Source: Azophilus sp965116165
GTDB lineage: Bacteria > Pseudomonadota > Gammaproteobacteria > Pseudomonadales > Azotimanducaceae
Length of the DNA stretch: 64,000 nucleotides
Assembly (NCBI GenBank): GCA_965116165.1
Contig: OZ220484.1
Location: forward strand, 1,488,001-1,552,000
Direction of reading: 5' to 3'
Under the pieces are notes generated by a model. It saw only the letters and a list, made by a program, of their open reading frames with translations, ran no database searches and had not been told where the DNA came from. Below, piece by piece: positions 8,778 to 16,630 of this stretch. A program made the translations under genes and the position numbers. Within the stretch, counting starts at the first letter, position 1; each line of letters starts with the position of its first letter.

Positions 8778-9662
8778 TCACTCGACGGGCCGGGCGTCAA
8801 ACCCCTTCTGATTGAGAATAAAAGTCGCCAGCGCCCTTTCCCGCGGCTCACCGCCAACAATGCGGTAGCGGGACTTGGGGTCGAGCGACAGAATCGACTC
8901 GCGCAACCGGGCGAGCGCTCCGTCCTGGCCGATATCGATGCACACCCCTTCATCCGCCCCGTCGACGAACCGCACCAGATTGTCGACCAACAGGTCCATA
9001 AAGCGAGCTTTGGGCAGGCGCAATACCGAGCCCTTCCGGGTGGCGGTAACCGTGGCGTTGCGCCGCGCATTCAGCAACAGCGCATCTTCCCCGAAGAAAT
9101 CGCCGGGGCCCAGGTGGGCCAGTGTCTGGCCTCGTCGGCGAACCGCCGCATGCCCCGACTTCAGCACGAAGAAATCATGGGCCGCCGACCCCTCGACCAC
9201 CAGTCGGTCGCCTTCCTCGAATGGGCGCTCGGTCAGGGCGCTGAGCAATTGCTGCCAGACGCCGGCGTCGAGGCGCCGCAGCAACGGCGCATCCATGAAG
9301 CGGCGCTCCCAAACGGGGGAATCCCGCGTCCCGGGGTGCGACCGCGCCGCGCTCAACAGGGAGGCGATGGCCGCCGCGTCCACCCGCAACAATTCCACCG
9401 TGCCGCGCGTGAACATGGCCTCGCAACCGGGATACAGCGGCAGGCGCGCGGCCGCCGAGCGCGGGCGCACATCGCGTTGCGGAGAGAACAGCCGCACGGT
9501 TCCCCGAATCAGATAGTAGCGCCCGCTCAGGCGTCGGCCCGGCCGCAGCAGCCAGCGTTGAGCGGGTGCTTGCAGAACCTGGGCATGGCGGAGGGCCGCG
9601 TCCAATTCCGCCGTCCCCATGGCTTGAAACGGATCGAATCGCTTGAGTGTGTCGACGAGCAT
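8778..9662 (-). CDS. Tandem cyclic-nucleotide-binding-domain protein with degenerate rhodanese tail
   Basis: A 294-residue protein. Residues about 10-115 form a first, divergent cNMP-binding fold. Residues about 130-225 form a clear second one (FEEGDRLVVEGSAAHDFFVLKSG, then GPGDFFGEDALLLN). The last 65 residues (LDPKSRYRIVGGEPRERALATF, then ILNQKGFDARPVE) align in pattern with the end of a rhodanese domain, where homologues read YvvyCdxGrRS. Here that loop is RIVGGEPRERA, so the catalytic Cys is absent. No HTH domain is seen, so it is not a Crp-type regulator. It is probably a cytoplasmic sensor or binding protein. It stands alone between dinG and purD. Confidence 0.75.
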   Translation of the reverse strand: MLVDTLKRFDPFQAMGTAELDAALRHAQVLQAPAQRWLLRPGRRLSGRYYLIRGTVRLFSPQRDVRPRSAAARLPLYPGCEAMFTRGTVELLRVDAAAIASLLSAARSHPGTRDSPVWERRFMDAPLLRRLDAGVWQQLLSALTERPFEEGDRLVVEGSAAHDFFVLKSGHAAVRRRGQTLAHLGPGDFFGEDALLLNARRNATVTATRKGSVLRLPKARFMDLLVDNLVRFVDGADEGVCIDIGQDGALARLRESILSLDPKSRYRIVGGEPRERALATFILNQKGFDARPVE

Positions 9663-9860
9663 GCGAGCAGGATGCTCTTTTTGCGGTGCCGCCGGTAGGC
9701 GTCAATAGCCAGCCGGGCTGTCAGCCAATGACCCTTCAAACATTGGGAGCGAAGAAAGTGGGTGGCGTATCGGTTTGACATGTGCACGAACCAAACAGCG
9801 CGCGGGCCTTGGCTCGGCAGAATTCGAAAAGTCAAATGGTCCGGTCGCGAACTGGCCCGC

Positions 9861-9902
9861 GGCGGCGGCAGCGGCAGCGGCAGCGGCAGCGGCAGCGGCA
9901 GC
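9861..9902. repeat. Hexanucleotide microsatellite (GGCAGC)n
   Basis: GGCGGC is followed by about six perfect GGCAGC units. It lies in the 256-base stretch 9663-9918 between the cNMP-binding gene and the end of purD, 17 bases beyond the purD stop. Both flanking genes are on the minus strand, so it may be transcribed in the purD 3' end. Apart from this tract I see nothing in the stretch. Confidence 0.9.
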
Positions 9903-9918
9903 GTCCACGAGCATCGGG

Positions 9919-11205
9919 TCAGAACCGTTCCCGAGCAACCGCCCGATACCCGATATCCGTGCGATGGAAAGCGCCGTCCCAGGCAATGGCGGCGACCCTC
10001 TCATACGCCCGGCGTTGCGCCTGGGTTACGCTGTCGCCCAACGCAACGACACAAAGGACACGTCCACCGCTGGTCACCACCCGGTCCCCCTCAAGGCGGG
10101 TACCCGCGTGGAAAACCTTGCTGTCGCCGTCCGGCAAGACCCCCAGCCCCGAGATGGCCGCCCCCCTGGCATGGCTGCCCGGATAACCCTCGGACGCCAT
10201 GACGACACCGAGCGCCACCCTGGGATCCCAATCGAGCCCGGTGTCCGCCAAGCCATCGCCAAGGGCGGCGAGACAGAGTTGCGGCAAATCGGAGCGCAGC
10301 CGCATCATTACCGGTTGAGCCTCCGGATCGCCAAACCGGCAATTGAATTCGATCACCCGGGGCGTGCCATCCGGGGCGATCATAAGACCGGCGTACAAGA
10401 ACCCCACATAGGGCGCACCATCCGCCGCCATGCCGGCCATGGTGGGTTCGATGATCTCCGCCATGATGCGGCGATGCACCGCATCCGTTACCACCGGTGC
10501 CGGGGAATAGGCACCCATGCCGCCGGTATTGGAACCCCGGCCGCCGTCGTGGGCGGCCTTGTGATCCTGCGAGCTGGCGAAGGGCAGTGCGGTTTGGCCG
10601 TCGCAAAGACAGATGAAGCTCGCCTCCTCGCCCTCAAGAAACTCCTCGACAACGACGCGCCGCCCCGCGCGGCCGAAAGCGCCGTCGGACAACATCGCCT
10701 CAAGGGCCACGAACGCCTCTTCCTGTGTTTGCGCAACGGCCACGCCCTTGCCCGCCGCCAATCCATCCGCCTTGATCACGATGGGTGCGCCCCGCGATGC
10801 GACATAGGCTTGCGCCGCGGACAGGCTGCCGAAGGTTTCCGAGGCCGCCGTCGGAATACCGTAGCGTTGCATAAAATCCTTCGCGAAGGCTTTGGAACCT
10901 TCTAGTTGCGCCGCCATCCGGCCTGGGCCGAAGCAGCGCAAACCACGGGCCCCGAAGAAATCCACAATACCGTCAACCAACGGCGCTTCCGGCCCGACGA
11001 TGGTAAGGGCGACAGCCGCCTTTTCGGCAAAATCCGCAAGCCCCTGAAAATCGTCCACGGATATATCGAGGTTCTCGACATGCGTTTCGCCGACGGTGCC
11101 GGCATTGCCGGGGGCCACATAAACGGTGCCGACATGCGGGCTCAGGCTCGCCTTCCAAGCCAGGGCATGTTCGCGGCCGCCGGAACCAATGATCAGGATA
11201 TTCAT
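9919..11205 (-). CDS. purD: Phosphoribosylamine--glycine ligase
   Basis: A 428-residue ATP-grasp enzyme that joins 5-phosphoribosylamine and glycine in de novo purine synthesis. The start is taken as ATG 11205, giving MNILIIGSGGREHALAWK, the family's invariant N-terminus. The ATP-grasp features follow: GPEAPLVDGIVDFF, then KADGLAAGKGV, VVEEFLEGEEASF, SQDHKAAHDGGRGSNTGGMG, and VIEFNCRFGDPEAQ. It follows purH on the same strand with a 42-base gap, so the two probably form one transcript, as is common in proteobacteria. Confidence 0.96.
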   Translation of the reverse strand: MNILIIGSGGREHALAWKASLSPHVGTVYVAPGNAGTVGETHVENLDISVDDFQGLADFAEKAAVALTIVGPEAPLVDGIVDFFGARGLRCFGPGRMAAQLEGSKAFAKDFMQRYGIPTAASETFGSLSAAQAYVASRGAPIVIKADGLAAGKGVAVAQTQEEAFVALEAMLSDGAFGRAGRRVVVEEFLEGEEASFICLCDGQTALPFASSQDHKAAHDGGRGSNTGGMGAYSPAPVVTDAVHRRIMAEIIEPTMAGMAADGAPYVGFLYAGLMIAPDGTPRVIEFNCRFGDPEAQPVMMRLRSDLPQLCLAALGDGLADTGLDWDPRVALGVVMASEGYPGSHARGAAISGLGVLPDGDSKVFHAGTRLEGDRVVTSGGRVLCVVALGDSVTQAQRRAYERVAAIAWDGAFHRTDIGYRAVARERF

Positions 11206-11247
11206 CGCGTGCCTTGTTCCATTTGTTGAAACAAACAACACACCGCC

Positions 11248-12963
11248 TCAATGCCGGAAGTGGCGTATGCCCGTGAACACCATGGCCATGCCGTGCTCGT
11301 TCGCCGCGTCGATGACTTCCGTGTCGCGTATCGAGCCGCCCGGTTGAATCACAGCGGTGATGCCGGCCTCGGCCGCCGCATCGATACCGTCCCGGAATGG
11401 AAAGAACGCATCGGAAGCCATTACCGAGCCGGCCACAACCAACCCTTCTTCCCGCGCCTTCATGCCGGCGATGCGGGCGCTCACCACCCGACTCATCTGT
11501 CCCGCGCCGACCCCGATGGTTTGCCCGTCCCGGGCGTAGACAATGGCATTGGACTTGACAAACCAGGCAACTCGCCAGGCAAACAGCAGATCGCGCATTT
11601 CCCGTTCAACCGGCGCGCGTTCCGTGACGGTGCGCAGCGCGGTTTCGTCCAGGCATTGTTCGTCGGCGGTCTGTACCAACAACCCGCCACCGACCCGCTT
11701 GAAATCAAGGCCAGCGCCGGATCCGGCCAACTCTCCGCAGGCCAGCAGCCGTACATTCTTTTTCTTTTTTGCCGCTCGCACCGCCCTAGCGCCAATCCTG
11801 GGCGCCACAACCACTTCGACAAACTGCGCATCGAGAATGGCCGCGAGGGTGCTCTCTTCGAGTTCCCGGTTGAAGGCCACAATGCCCCCAAAAGCGGAGG
11901 TGGGGTCGGTGGCGAAGGCGCGCCGATAGGCCTGGCCCGGGTCCGCGCCCAAGGCGGCGCCACAGGGATTGGCATGCTTGACGATGACGCAGGCGGGCTC
12001 GTCAAAAGTCCCAACGCATTTCAGTGCCGCATCCGTATCGGCAACATTGTTGAAGGAGAGCGCCTTGCCCTGAAGCTGGCGGGCACCGGCAACCGTTCCG
12101 GCCAAGGCGTTTATGGGAGCGGCTGCGGGCGCGCGCCCTCGATGCTGTGGGTACCCGGAGGCCGGGGTGGCGGTATCGCGGGAGGCGGTGGGGTCAGGCT
12201 CATCGGGTCGATTCGGCGAACCCGGTTTCGCGCTTGCCGGTATCTCGGGGTGCGCGGCCGGATGCGAGCGACCCTCATCCAGATAGAAGGCGGCACGCTG
12301 ATGGGGGTTCTCTCCGTAGCGCATATCCTCCCGCTTGACGTAGCCGAGCCAAAGCTGGTTGGGAAGCGGGGTATCACCGGCCAGATAGTCGGCGATAGCG
12401 CGATCATAATTCGCGGTATGGCGGAACGCCTTTTCCGCCAGGCGCCGTCGCAAGCTATTATTCACGCCGCCGTCGCGCAGCGAGGCAACCACTTCCCCAT
12501 AGTCGCCCGGATCGACCACCACCAGCACATCCGGGTAATTCTTGGCCGCCGCGCGCAGCATGGCGGGGCCGCCGATGTCGATGTTTTCCAGCGCCAGCTC
12601 TTCGGTGCAATCCTCGCGGGCAACGGTTTGCGCGAAGGGATACAGGTTCACAACAACGAGATCGATTGGATCAATGGCATGCTCCCCGAGCGCCGCATCA
12701 TCGACCCCCCGCCGCGCCAATATGCCGCCGTGAATACGGGGATGCAGGGTCTTGACCCGGCCATCCATCATTTCCGGGAATCCGGTGTGGGCGGCGACCT
12801 CGACGACCGGAACCCCCGCGTCGGCGATCGCCCGGAAGGTACCGCCGGTGGAAAGGATGCCTATACCAAGCCCATGCAGGGCTTGCGCCAACTCGGCCAC
12901 GCCAGCCTTGTTCGATACGCTGATCAGGGCCAGCGCCGGGGTTTCCCGCCGTACCTTCACCAC
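11248..12963 (-). CDS. purH: Bifunctional AICAR formyltransferase / IMP cyclohydrolase, with an unusual Pro/Ala-rich insert
   Basis: The last two steps of purine synthesis, from AICAR to IMP. The N-terminal cyclohydrolase domain begins ALISVSNKAGV and has STGGT and HPRIHGGIL; the transformylase domain has YGENPHQRAAFYLD, GKALSFNNVADTDAA, VKHANPCGAA and, late, SDAFFPFRDGID and QPGGSIRD. The protein is 571 residues, about 45-50 longer than usual. The excess sits at residues about 232-286 (bases 12270-12105), between two conserved strands of the transformylase, and is rich in Pro, Ala, Ser and Thr. Start is GTG 12963 with AGGA five bases upstream; a second GTG follows at 12960. It follows aroQ by 20 bases. 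Confidence 0.95.
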   Translation of the reverse strand: MVKVRRETPALALISVSNKAGVAELAQALHGLGIGILSTGGTFRAIADAGVPVVEVAAHTGFPEMMDGRVKTLHPRIHGGILARRGVDDAALGEHAIDPIDLVVVNLYPFAQTVAREDCTEELALENIDIGGPAMLRAAAKNYPDVLVVVDPGDYGEVVASLRDGGVNNSLRRRLAEKAFRHTANYDRAIADYLAGDTPLPNQLWLGYVKREDMRYGENPHQRAAFYLDEGRSHPAAHPEIPASAKPGSPNRPDEPDPTASRDTATPASGYPQHRGRAPAAAPINALAGTVAGARQLQGKALSFNNVADTDAALKCVGTFDEPACVIVKHANPCGAALGADPGQAYRRAFATDPTSAFGGIVAFNRELEESTLAAILDAQFVEVVVAPRIGARAVRAAKKKKNVRLLACGELAGSGAGLDFKRVGGGLLVQTADEQCLDETALRTVTERAPVEREMRDLLFAWRVAWFVKSNAIVYARDGQTIGVGAGQMSRVVSARIAGMKAREEGLVVAGSVMASDAFFPFRDGIDAAAEAGITAVIQPGGSIRDTEVIDAANEHGMAMVFTGIRHFRH

Positions 12964-12983
12964 GAGTTCCTAACCCGACCCAT

Positions 12984-13427
12984 TCATGAATCCGCAACCC
13001 GCACCATTGCCGCATGAAGCGCAAACTCGTAGCCCCGTGCGCCGCATCCGGTAATGACGGCGGCGGCAATGTCGCTCAAATAGGAGGTGCGCCGGAACGT
13101 CTCGCGGGCGTGAACATTGGATAGGTGTATTTCGATAAACGGGATTTCGACGGCGAGCAGGGCGTCCCGCAGGGCGATACTGGTGTGGGTAAAGGCCCCG
13201 GGGTTGATGACGATATAGGCCACGCCCTCGCCGCGCGCCCGATGAATGCGCTCGATCAGCGCCTGTTCGCCATTCGATTGCATCGATTGCAGTTCGTGGC
13301 CGGCCTCGCCCGCAAGAGCCGCCAAGCGGGCGTCGATATCGGCGAGCGTGTCGGTGCCATAGATTGCCGGTTCGCGGCTACCCAGCAAGTTCAGGTTGGG
13401 GCCGTGCAAAACCAATAGCTTTGCCAT
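12984..13427 (-). CDS. aroQ: 3-dehydroquinate dehydratase, type II
   Basis: A 147-residue cytoplasmic enzyme of the shikimate pathway that dehydrates 3-dehydroquinate. The type II hallmarks are present: VLHGPNLNLLGSREPAIYG (active-site Tyr), SNGEQALIERIH, INPGAFTHTSIALRDAL, and EIHLSNVHARETFRRTSY. ATG 13427 is preferred over the TTG two codons earlier because GGAGAG lies about nine bases upstream of it. It is first in the line aroQ-purH-purD. The usual gammaproteobacterial neighbours accB and accC are not here. Confidence 0.95.
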   Translation of the reverse strand: MAKLLVLHGPNLNLLGSREPAIYGTDTLADIDARLAALAGEAGHELQSMQSNGEQALIERIHRARGEGVAYIVINPGAFTHTSIALRDALLAVEIPFIEIHLSNVHARETFRRTSYLSDIAAAVITGCGARGYEFALHAAMVRVADS

Positions 13428-13502
13428 GCTCAAGCTCTCCTATTCACAGTGTGCGCACATTCGACAAAGACCCCCGGTCACCATCATTGAGCGGGGACTT
13501 AA

Positions 13503-13601
13503 GGAAGGTCTGAACAATTCGATAGAGCAGCATTTATCTACTCGTAAGATATTGATTTTATTCAATTGGATGCCCAAGCTACAGAATTAATCAGAGGTTC
13601 C
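13503..13601 (+). mobile_element. Complete 99-bp IS5-like MITE with TTAA target duplication
   Basis: The left end is GGAAGGTCTGAACAATTC and the right end, read inward on the other strand, is GGAACCTCTGATTAATTC: an imperfect terminal inverted repeat of about 18 bases. TTAA flanks both sides (13499-13502 and 13602-13605). There is no ORF of its own. The ends and the YTAR-type 4-bp target fit the IS5 group of IS5-family transposons (inference from family knowledge), which would move it in trans. Confidence 0.85.
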
Positions 13602-13610
13602 TTAATATAC

Positions 13611-13698
13611 GTAAGTTGACATGCCGCTATATGCTGAGGATTTAGCGGATGGAAACCACCACATGTCGGCTTCTGTCAACTCATCGATATAATTCCCA
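13611..13698 (+). repeat. Dispersed repeat R2, copy 1
   Basis: About 88 bases, with the conserved core AACCACCACATGTCGG and a following TCAAC-x2-ATCGATA-x-AATTCCC. Two more copies are at 15485-15570 and, inverted, at 46022-46120. An imperfect inverted pair (GTTGACATG near the left, GTTGACAGA on the other strand near the right) suggests a structured or mobile origin. Confidence 0.75.
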
Positions 13699-13863
13699 TT
13701 GAACAGGTCAGCTCATAGAACCGGCATGTGATTTGACAAATTCGGCTGGAATATGGTGTGCAGGTGTACCGCATCCCGTCGGCGATGATCGGGGATCGAC
13801 CCCGCAAGAACACAACGATAAGGCCGTGTTCACGATACCGTGGCGAGATCCCGCGACCGGCTG

Positions 13864-14355
13864 CTAGGGAAGCTCCGAGGCCGTCGCCGCAACCAAACGG
13901 CTCCCCACATCCACCGAAAACCAACGGGTTTGCGGCGGATAGCACAGACCCGCCTCCGCGCAACCCTGGTAGACAATGCCCACCCTGAATCGTTCAGCGG
14001 GAGCGAGAACCGGAACGCGAGCCTCCGCATCCCCATAATACACTTCCACCGCTCCGAAATATTCATCCACCTTTTCCCTACCGGGCTCAATGCGCGGCCC
14101 ACCCAAAATAGGTTCCACCCCCTCGTCCGTCTTGAAATCGAATCTGTGGCGATACAGATAATACCCTTCGGCAATCACCCAGCGAGCGACCAGCATAGCC
14201 TCCCCATCGATTTGGGCCGATAGCGCAAAGGCCTCATCCACCGGCAGGAATGCGGGCGCCGCCCCGAACCAATCCCGAATGCCCGCCAAACCCGCCGCGG
14301 CCCAGGCCAGCAGCCCAGCCAGCAACACCCATCGGAGTTTGTCGACGAACATCAT
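13864..14355 (-). CDS. Stand-alone DsbD N-terminal (alpha) domain protein
   Basis: A 163-residue exported protein: a hydrophobic N-terminal segment (WVLLAGLLAWAAAGLAG) followed by the DsbD alpha immunoglobulin-like domain. Signature parts are FLPVDEAFALSA, AEGYYLYRHRFDF, and VYQGCAEAGLCYPPQTR with the redox pair Cys-x5-Cys. Full DsbD continues into eight membrane helices and a thioredoxin domain; here the protein ends about 15 residues after the CYPP motif. It may accept electrons from a separate CcdA/DsbD-like membrane protein, or be a truncation. ATG 14355 is chosen; a TTG lies one codon earlier. hemH ends about 50 bases upstream. Confidence 0.8.
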   Translation of the reverse strand: MMFVDKLRWVLLAGLLAWAAAGLAGIRDWFGAAPAFLPVDEAFALSAQIDGEAMLVARWVIAEGYYLYRHRFDFKTDEGVEPILGGPRIEPGREKVDEYFGAVEVYYGDAEARVPVLAPAERFRVGIVYQGCAEAGLCYPPQTRWFSVDVGSRLVAATASELP

Positions 14356-14406
14356 CAATTGCGGTTGGTTGCTGGGTTGTTTCGCCTGGGGCCGAATACT
14401 TGTTGA

Positions 14407-15441
14407 CTATTCGGGCGTTGGTTCCGACCCGCAGAGCTGCCGGAGGGCGGCGATCCATTCGGGGGCGTCGTTCAGGCAGGGCACCAGGGTCAGGGTGTTG
14501 CCGCCGGCGGCGCGAAATATCTCCCGGCCCGCCATGCCGATTTCCTCCAGCGTTTCCAGATTGTCCGCGACAAAGGCGGGGCAGGCCACCACGAGATCGC
14601 GCACCCCCCGCCCCGGCAGCGCGGCCAGTTCCTGGTCGGTATGGGGCGTCAGCCAGGGCAGCCGACCCAGACGGGATTGAAAGCTCAGGCTGTAGCGTTC
14701 CGGGTCGATGCGCAGGCGCTGCGCCACCAGGGCGGATGTGCGGAACGCCTGATGGCGGTAACAGGTCGAGTGGGCGACGGAGGGCTCCGCGCAGCAATTG
14801 CCGCGCCTCAGGCAGTGCTCTCCGGTTGGGTCGGCCTTGTGGATGTGGCGCTCCGGCAGCCCGTGGTAGCTGAACAACAGGTGATCCCAGCGTTCCGGCA
14901 GGCATCCGGCGACCACGGCGGCCTGGGCATCGAGATAGCGGGGATGGTTGTGGAAGGGCGGTATCACTTCCAGGGTGGTGCCCGGCGGCAAGGCCGCGCG
15001 CGCGGCGGCGATGGTGGTGGTGCGGGTGGCGTCGGCGTGTTGCGGATAGAGCGGCAGCAGCACGATCCGGGTGACGCCCGCGTCGGCAAGCTCGCCCATC
15101 GCCGCCCCGATACTGGGGCTTCCATAGCGCATGGCCAGTGCTACGGGCGTATCGACGCATGCCGCCAGGCGGTCGCGACAGAGTTGGCTGTAGTGCAGCA
15201 GCGGCGAACCGCTGCCGGGGGCGGCGGCGTCCCAAATGCGCGCATAGGCCGTTGCGCTGCGTTTTGTTCGGAAGGGTAGGATCAGGAGATGGACGATCAA
15301 CCAGCGGAGCGGCGCCGGCAGGTCGAGCACATGGCCGTCCAGCAAAAATTCCCGGAGATAGGCCGCTATGTCCCGCGTCCGGGTGGATGCGGGGGTGCCC
15401 AGGTTAACCAGCAGAATGCCTCGATGCACGCCAACCTCCAT
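14407..15441 (-). CDS. hemH: Ferrochelatase
   Basis: Inserts ferrous iron into protoporphyrin IX, the last step of haem synthesis. Conserved parts: GILLVNLGTP at the start, AMRYGSPSI, VLLPLYPQ, FSYHGLPERHI with the catalytic His, SFQSRLGRLPWLTPHT, and CPAFVADNLETLEEI. The frame is open to 15501, but the extra 20 codons overlap the edge of repeat R2 copy 2 and have no family match, so the start is placed at ATG 15441 (MEVGVHRGILLVNLG). Membrane-associated or cytoplasmic. A C-terminal Cys-rich patch (CLRRGNCC) is visible mid-protein, which in some bacterial ferrochelatases binds a 2Fe-2S cluster; that role is unproven here. Confidence 0.94.
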   Translation of the reverse strand: MEVGVHRGILLVNLGTPASTRTRDIAAYLREFLLDGHVLDLPAPLRWLIVHLLILPFRTKRSATAYARIWDAAAPGSGSPLLHYSQLCRDRLAACVDTPVALAMRYGSPSIGAAMGELADAGVTRIVLLPLYPQHADATRTTTIAAARAALPPGTTLEVIPPFHNHPRYLDAQAAVVAGCLPERWDHLLFSYHGLPERHIHKADPTGEHCLRRGNCCAEPSVAHSTCYRHQAFRTSALVAQRLRIDPERYSLSFQSRLGRLPWLTPHTDQELAALPGRGVRDLVVACPAFVADNLETLEEIGMAGREIFRAAGGNTLTLVPCLNDAPEWIAALRQLCGSEPTPE

Positions 15442-15741
15442 TTTGGGCGGCGTTGCGCCCTCCAATCCAAAGGAACTTCTATACATGGGTTGATACACCA
15501 CTATGTTGGCGATTTAGCGGCTGAAAACCACCACATGTCGGGTTTTGTCAACGAATCGATAGAATTCCCCAAATTTTCAACAGGCTGCTATTCTATACCC
15601 TTTGCAGTTAGTCCGCTTTCATCGGGTTCGCCACGCTCTCCGAATACCGGTTCGGGAAACCTATTGCCCCGGACGACGGGCGGTGCGGCGGTGACGGCAG
15701 AGAGAGAATAGCGGGGAAAGGCCCTACTCGGAGACGATAGC
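15442..15741. other. Divergent intergenic region with repeat R2
   Basis: This 300-base stretch separates hemH (minus) from a lipoprotein gene (plus), so it must hold promoters for both. It contains R2 copy 2 (15485-15570). I see no convincing -35/-10 pair. GGAG at 15731-15734 serves as the ribosome binding site of the next gene. Confidence 0.6.
15485..15570 (+). repeat. Dispersed repeat R2, copy 2
   Basis: Same family as 13611-13698. It shares GATTTAGCGG, AACCACCACATGTCGG and the ATCGATAGAATTCCCC tail, with inner differences. Its left edge overlaps the spurious upstream extension of the hemH reading frame. Confidence 0.75.
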
Positions 15742-16470
15742 TTGTCGATTCACCGGCACCTGAGCCACGGTGTCGCCATTGGTCTGATTGCGCTTTTGCC
15801 AGCGGGTTGCGAAACAGTGCCGCCGACACCGGAACCCGTCGCTCCGCCGCCCGAGCCAGCCTCACCGGCACCTCCGCCGCCTCCCGACCTCGATCTCCTG
15901 CTCAGGCAGGCGCGGGTCGCCTACGACGCGCACCGACTGACCACGCCCGCGGAAAACAGCGCCTACGAGCTTTACCGGGAAGTGCTGCGACTCGACCCCG
16001 ACAACGATGCCGCCCGCCGGGGCCTGGAAAAGATTGTCGAACGGTATATCCAATTCGCCCTCGATGCCGTCGATCGACGCCAGTTTTCCCGTGCGCGCAC
16101 CATGCTGAAACGGGCAAGGTTCGTGGATGCGAACCATCCCGCGATCGCGCCCACCGAAGAGCAACTGCAACTGATCGAGAACGCCAGGCGCGACAGGGAA
16201 ACCATCGACAGGCAGCTTCTCGAACAGCGCGGCGCAAGACTGGCGCTCAGGCTCCAGAAGCTCGGCCAGCGCGCCGCGGCGGCAAACTGTCGTGTACAAA
16301 TCAACGCCGCCTCGGATGCGGACGGACGCTGGATCTATCGGCAGATCAACAAGGGGTCGCCCGGGGCGCGAGTGCGGGCGCGGCTACAAATCACCGCGCC
16401 GCCGTCCGTCGAACTCATCTGCCCGGGAAGGTCTGAACAATTCGATGGAGCAGCATCCAACCATTCGTAA
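15742..16470 (+). CDS. Predicted lipoprotein with TPR-like helices; C-terminus rewritten by a MITE
   Basis: A 242-residue protein with a lipoprotein signal (lipobox LPAGC at residues 19-23), then a Pro-rich linker (residues 27-48) and a helical region with TPR character (YELYREVLRLDPDNDAARR). The end of the native protein appears to be VELICPG. The next bases are the left end of a mobile element, and the final 14 residues (RSEQFDGAASNHS, then stop) are translated from it, including the TAA. The start is TTG 15742, supported by GGAG eight bases upstream. Function unknown; probably anchored in the outer or inner membrane facing the periplasm. Confidence 0.7.
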   Translation: MSIHRHLSHGVAIGLIALLPAGCETVPPTPEPVAPPPEPASPAPPPPPDLDLLLRQARVAYDAHRLTTPAENSAYELYREVLRLDPDNDAARRGLEKIVERYIQFALDAVDRRQFSRARTMLKRARFVDANHPAIAPTEEQLQLIENARRDRETIDRQLLEQRGARLALRLQKLGQRAAAANCRVQINAASDADGRWIYRQINKGSPGARVRARLQITAPPSVELICPGRSEQFDGAASNHS

Positions 16471-16475
16471 ACTAT

Positions 16476-16514
16476 ATGGCTGGGCGATGCGGTGCTGCCC
16501 GGACGCTGGACACT
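16476..16514 (+). repeat. 39-bp fragment copied from the mpl gene
   Basis: ATGGCTGGGCGATGCGGTG and the 20 bases after it match mpl positions 21902-21940 at 38 of 39 bases (C here, T there at 16495). It is in the same orientation as mpl and lies inside the older MITE, replacing part of its usual interior. Confidence 0.85.
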
Positions 16515-16526
16515 TGATTTTATTAA

Positions 16527-16630
16527 GGAAGGTCTGAACAATTCGATAGAATAGAGTAGCATTGATATACTCATAAGATATTGATTTTATTTATTATTGT
16601 GCCGAGATTACAGAATTAATCAGAGGTTCC
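16527..16630 (+). mobile_element. MITE nested inside another MITE (TTAA duplication)
   Basis: A 104-bp copy with both ends intact, flanked by TTAA at 16523-16526 and 16631-16634. It is longer than the 99-bp type because of a small internal duplication near GATAGAATAGAGTAGCATT. Its insertion splits the older copy at 16426-16673. Confidence 0.88.

Larger units (their letters stand above)
13428..13863. other. Intergenic region holding two repeat elements
   Basis: These 436 bases separate aroQ from the DsbD alpha gene, both on the minus strand. They hold a complete MITE (13503-13601) and, nine bases on, the first copy of a second repeat family (13611-13698). The remaining 165 bases up to 13863 contain no gene or clear signal I can name. 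Confidence 0.8.

Noticed and set aside
9702..10905. Open frames reading poly-Ala or Gly-Ser through the GGCAGC tract
   Set aside because: They arise from the hexanucleotide repeat and the antisense of purD; no start signal or homology.
11251..13017. A 588-codon plus-strand open frame opposite purH
   Set aside because: purH is unmistakable on the minus strand; the antisense frame shows no family pattern.
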